Source of the DNA: Planctomycetota bacterium
Lineage (GTDB): Bacteria; Planctomycetota; Phycisphaerae; UBA1845; PWPN01
Assembly: GCA_016209665.1 (NCBI GenBank)
Contig: JACQVT010000190.1
Location: 1 to 6,496, forward strand
DNA length: 6,496 nucleotides
Reading direction: 5' to 3'
Part shown: piece by piece, positions 5,458 through 6,496 of the stretch
Layout: every line of letters begins with the position of its first letter
How positions within the stretch are numbered: position 1 is the stretch's first letter
Notes under the pieces: generated by a model
What the model was told of the DNA's origin: nothing
The model's input: only the letters and a program-made list of their open reading frames with translations
The model's database searches: none
Position numbers and translations under genes: made by a program

Positions 5458-6300
5458 ATGCGATTCACGAAGATGCACGGCATCGGCAACTGCTACCTCT
5501 ACGTCAACTGCTTCGCGGAGCAGGTGAAGGACGCCGCCGCCCTGGCCCGGGCGATGAGCGACCGAAACACCGGCGTGGGCAGCGACGGCCTGATCCTGAT
5601 TCAGCCGTCGACCACCGCCGATTGTCGCATGGAGATGTACAACATGGACGGCTCGCGGGGGCAGATGTGCGGCAACGCCATCCGCTGCGTGGCCAAGTAC
5701 GTGTACGACCGCGGCCTGTCGCACAGCAACCCCATGCGGATCGAGACCGACGCCGGCTTGCGGAGCCTCGACCTGACGATCGTCGAGGGCAAGGTTACGC
5801 ACGCCCGCGTCGACATGGGTCAGCCGCGGCTGCGGCCGGAGGACTTGCCCGTCGTCCTGTCGGCCGAGCAGATGACCGACTATCCGATCGAGGTCCTGGG
5901 TCGGCCGGCCAGAATGACCTGCGTGTCGATGGGCAATCCGCACGCGGTGATCCACGGTGTGGGGCTGGCGGACCTGACGCCGCGGCGGCTCGAGGAGGAG
6001 GGGCGGCGGATCGAGTGCCACCCGATATTCCCCGAGCGGACGAACGTGCACTTCGTCGAGGTCCGCAGCCCGCGCGAGATCGCCATGCTGCCGTGGGAGC
6101 GGGGCAGCGGAGCGACGGCCGCCTGCGGCAGCGGCGCCTGTGCCGCCGTCGTCGCCGGCGCGCTGACCGGGCGCAACGATCGCGCGGTGACCGTCCACCT
6201 GCCCGGCGGCAGGCTGGCCATCGAGTGGCGGCCGTCCGACGACCACGTCTACATGACCGGCCCCGCCGCCGAAATCTTCACCGGCGACTGGCCCGACTGA
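5458..6300 (+). CDS. dapF: Diaminopimelate epimerase
   Basis: DapF converts LL-diaminopimelate to meso-diaminopimelate in the cytosol, without a cofactor, by a two-cysteine acid/base mechanism. The product cross-links peptidoglycan and is the precursor of lysine. The 280-residue length is typical. Motifs in order are RFTKMHGIGN (2-11), DRNTGVGSDGLILI (35-48), YNMDGSRGQMCGNAIRCVAKY (61-81) with catalytic Cys71, VSMGNPHAV (156-164), the ERTNVHFVEV segment (193-202) and PWERGSGATAACGSGACAA (212-230) with catalytic Cys223. Both cysteines are present, so the enzyme should be active. One oddity is residue 12: the usual GNDF/GNDY stretch reads GNCY, from codon TGC. ATG 5458 was chosen because homologues start with the same MRFTKMHG stretch and because the -10 box lies directly before it; upstream in-frame sequence overlaps the glycosyltransferase gene in another frame and is not DapF-like. 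Other dap or lysine genes are not in the window, so it seems to be expressed alone. Confidence 0.96.
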   Translation: MRFTKMHGIGNCYLYVNCFAEQVKDAAALARAMSDRNTGVGSDGLILIQPSTTADCRMEMYNMDGSRGQMCGNAIRCVAKYVYDRGLSHSNPMRIETDAGLRSLDLTIVEGKVTHARVDMGQPRLRPEDLPVVLSAEQMTDYPIEVLGRPARMTCVSMGNPHAVIHGVGLADLTPRRLEEEGRRIECHPIFPERTNVHFVEVRSPREIAMLPWERGSGATAACGSGACAAVVAGALTGRNDRAVTVHLPGGRLAIEWRPSDDHVYMTGPAAEIFTGDWPD

Positions 6301-6302
6301 CG

Positions 6303-6330
6303 GAAAAAAGGGGTCGGGAGTCTTTGTTTG
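6303..6330 (+). repeat. REP-like element end (GGGGTCGGGAGTC motif)
   Basis: A run of six A, then GGGGTCGGGAGTC (6310-6322) and TTTGTTTG, begins just after the dapF stop. I remember this kind of A-run / GGGTCGGGAGTC / T-rich sequence as the ends of elements carrying REP-associated tyrosine transposases, and a transposase remnant starts 10 bp later. The 6-bp pair CCCGAC (6292-6297, inside dapF) and GTCGGG (6313-6318), followed by TCTTTGTTTG, might also act as a weak dapF terminator, although the 15-nt loop is long. Confidence 0.5.
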
Positions 6331-6339
6331 ACATCGTGA

Positions 6340-6496
6340 CCCGTTGAGCCGCCGACGAACTGGGTGGCGGCAGTGAATCGGCCGGCGAGCGAGATGGAAC
6401 TGGAATCGTTCCGAAAGTGCGTCCGTCGTGGCGCCCCGTATGGCGAGCCGGTTTGGCGGCATCGCACGACCCTGCCGCTGGGCCTCAAGTCATCCC
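6340..6496 (+). pseudogene. C-terminal remnant of a REP-associated tyrosine transposase (RAYT, TnpA_REP), open at the window end
   Basis: The frame opens after a TGA at 6337-6339 and runs to the window edge (52 codons). It reads PVEPPTNWVAAVNRP, then ELESFRKCVRRGAPYGEPVW, then a basic stretch ending LPLGLKSS. This matches my memory of the RAYT C-terminus: Trp, VN.P, EL..LR, RG.P.G..W, a short basic stretch, LGL. In the family, the HUH histidine pair and catalytic tyrosine lie well upstream of this tail. Here dapF ends only 40 bp before, so they cannot fit. There is no Shine-Dalgarno and only a late ATG (6394). The likely explanation is an internally deleted or decayed element, unable to transpose by itself. 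The identification rests on about 45 residues. A small intact gene starting at 6394 is the alternative. Confidence 0.6.

Noticed and set aside
5362..6462. 366-codon minus-strand frame opposite dapF
   Set aside because: It is a shadow frame with His/Gly/Val/Arg bias, and dapF is unambiguous on the other strand.

Overview
This is a GC-rich bacterial window with four complete or near-complete genes, one gene cut by the left edge and one mobile-element remnant cut by the right edge. The contents point to the phylum Planctomycetota, possibly a Phycisphaerae-like member. The clues are a secreted metzincin with PKD domains and a Cys-Gly / hydrophobic / Arg-rich C-terminal tail, an almost complete lack of Shine-Dalgarno sequences, GC-rich dispersed repeats between the genes, and a REP-associated transposase remnant. 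The assignment rests on style and remembered family resemblance, not on a marker gene.

Left part (1-1250): the 3' part of a gene for a secreted or surface zinc metalloprotease (metzincin HExxHxxGxxH plus Met-turn) with two PKD domains and a C-terminal anchoring or sorting tail. A good intrinsic terminator follows it.

Middle part (1298-3923, minus strand): a TIGR00282/YmdB-type metallophosphoesterase gene lies upstream of xseA, the large subunit of exodeoxyribonuclease VII. The two are separated by about 260 bp that carry four copies of a GC-rich repeat. No xseB (small subunit) is visible.

Right part (3924-6300): the 195-bp gap between the divergent phosphoesterase and glycosyltransferase genes holds a palindromic repeat element (perfect 14-bp inverted repeat, flanked by near-identical 13-mers). 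A family 4 glycosyltransferase gene follows, probably for an envelope polysaccharide. Next is dapF, diaminopimelate epimerase, which supplies meso-DAP for peptidoglycan and lysine. dapF has a perfect TATAAT only 6 nt before its ATG, which predicts a leaderless mRNA. Three CCGCGTC heptamers lie just upstream of that promoter.

Right edge (6301-6496): just after dapF is a GGGGTCGGGAGTC motif, then about 50 codons that look like the C-terminal tail of a REP-associated tyrosine transposase (RAYT). The catalytic part is absent, so this looks like an internally deleted element.

The genes do not form one pathway. They are housekeeping nuclease, phosphoesterase and cell-wall functions beside an envelope glycosyltransferase and a secreted protease. 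I see no convincing new multi-gene system. The points most worth following are the decayed RAYT/REP element, the palindromic intergenic element, the leaderless dapF promoter, and substitutions in conserved motifs of DapF (GND to GNC) and the phosphoesterase (GNH to GDH).
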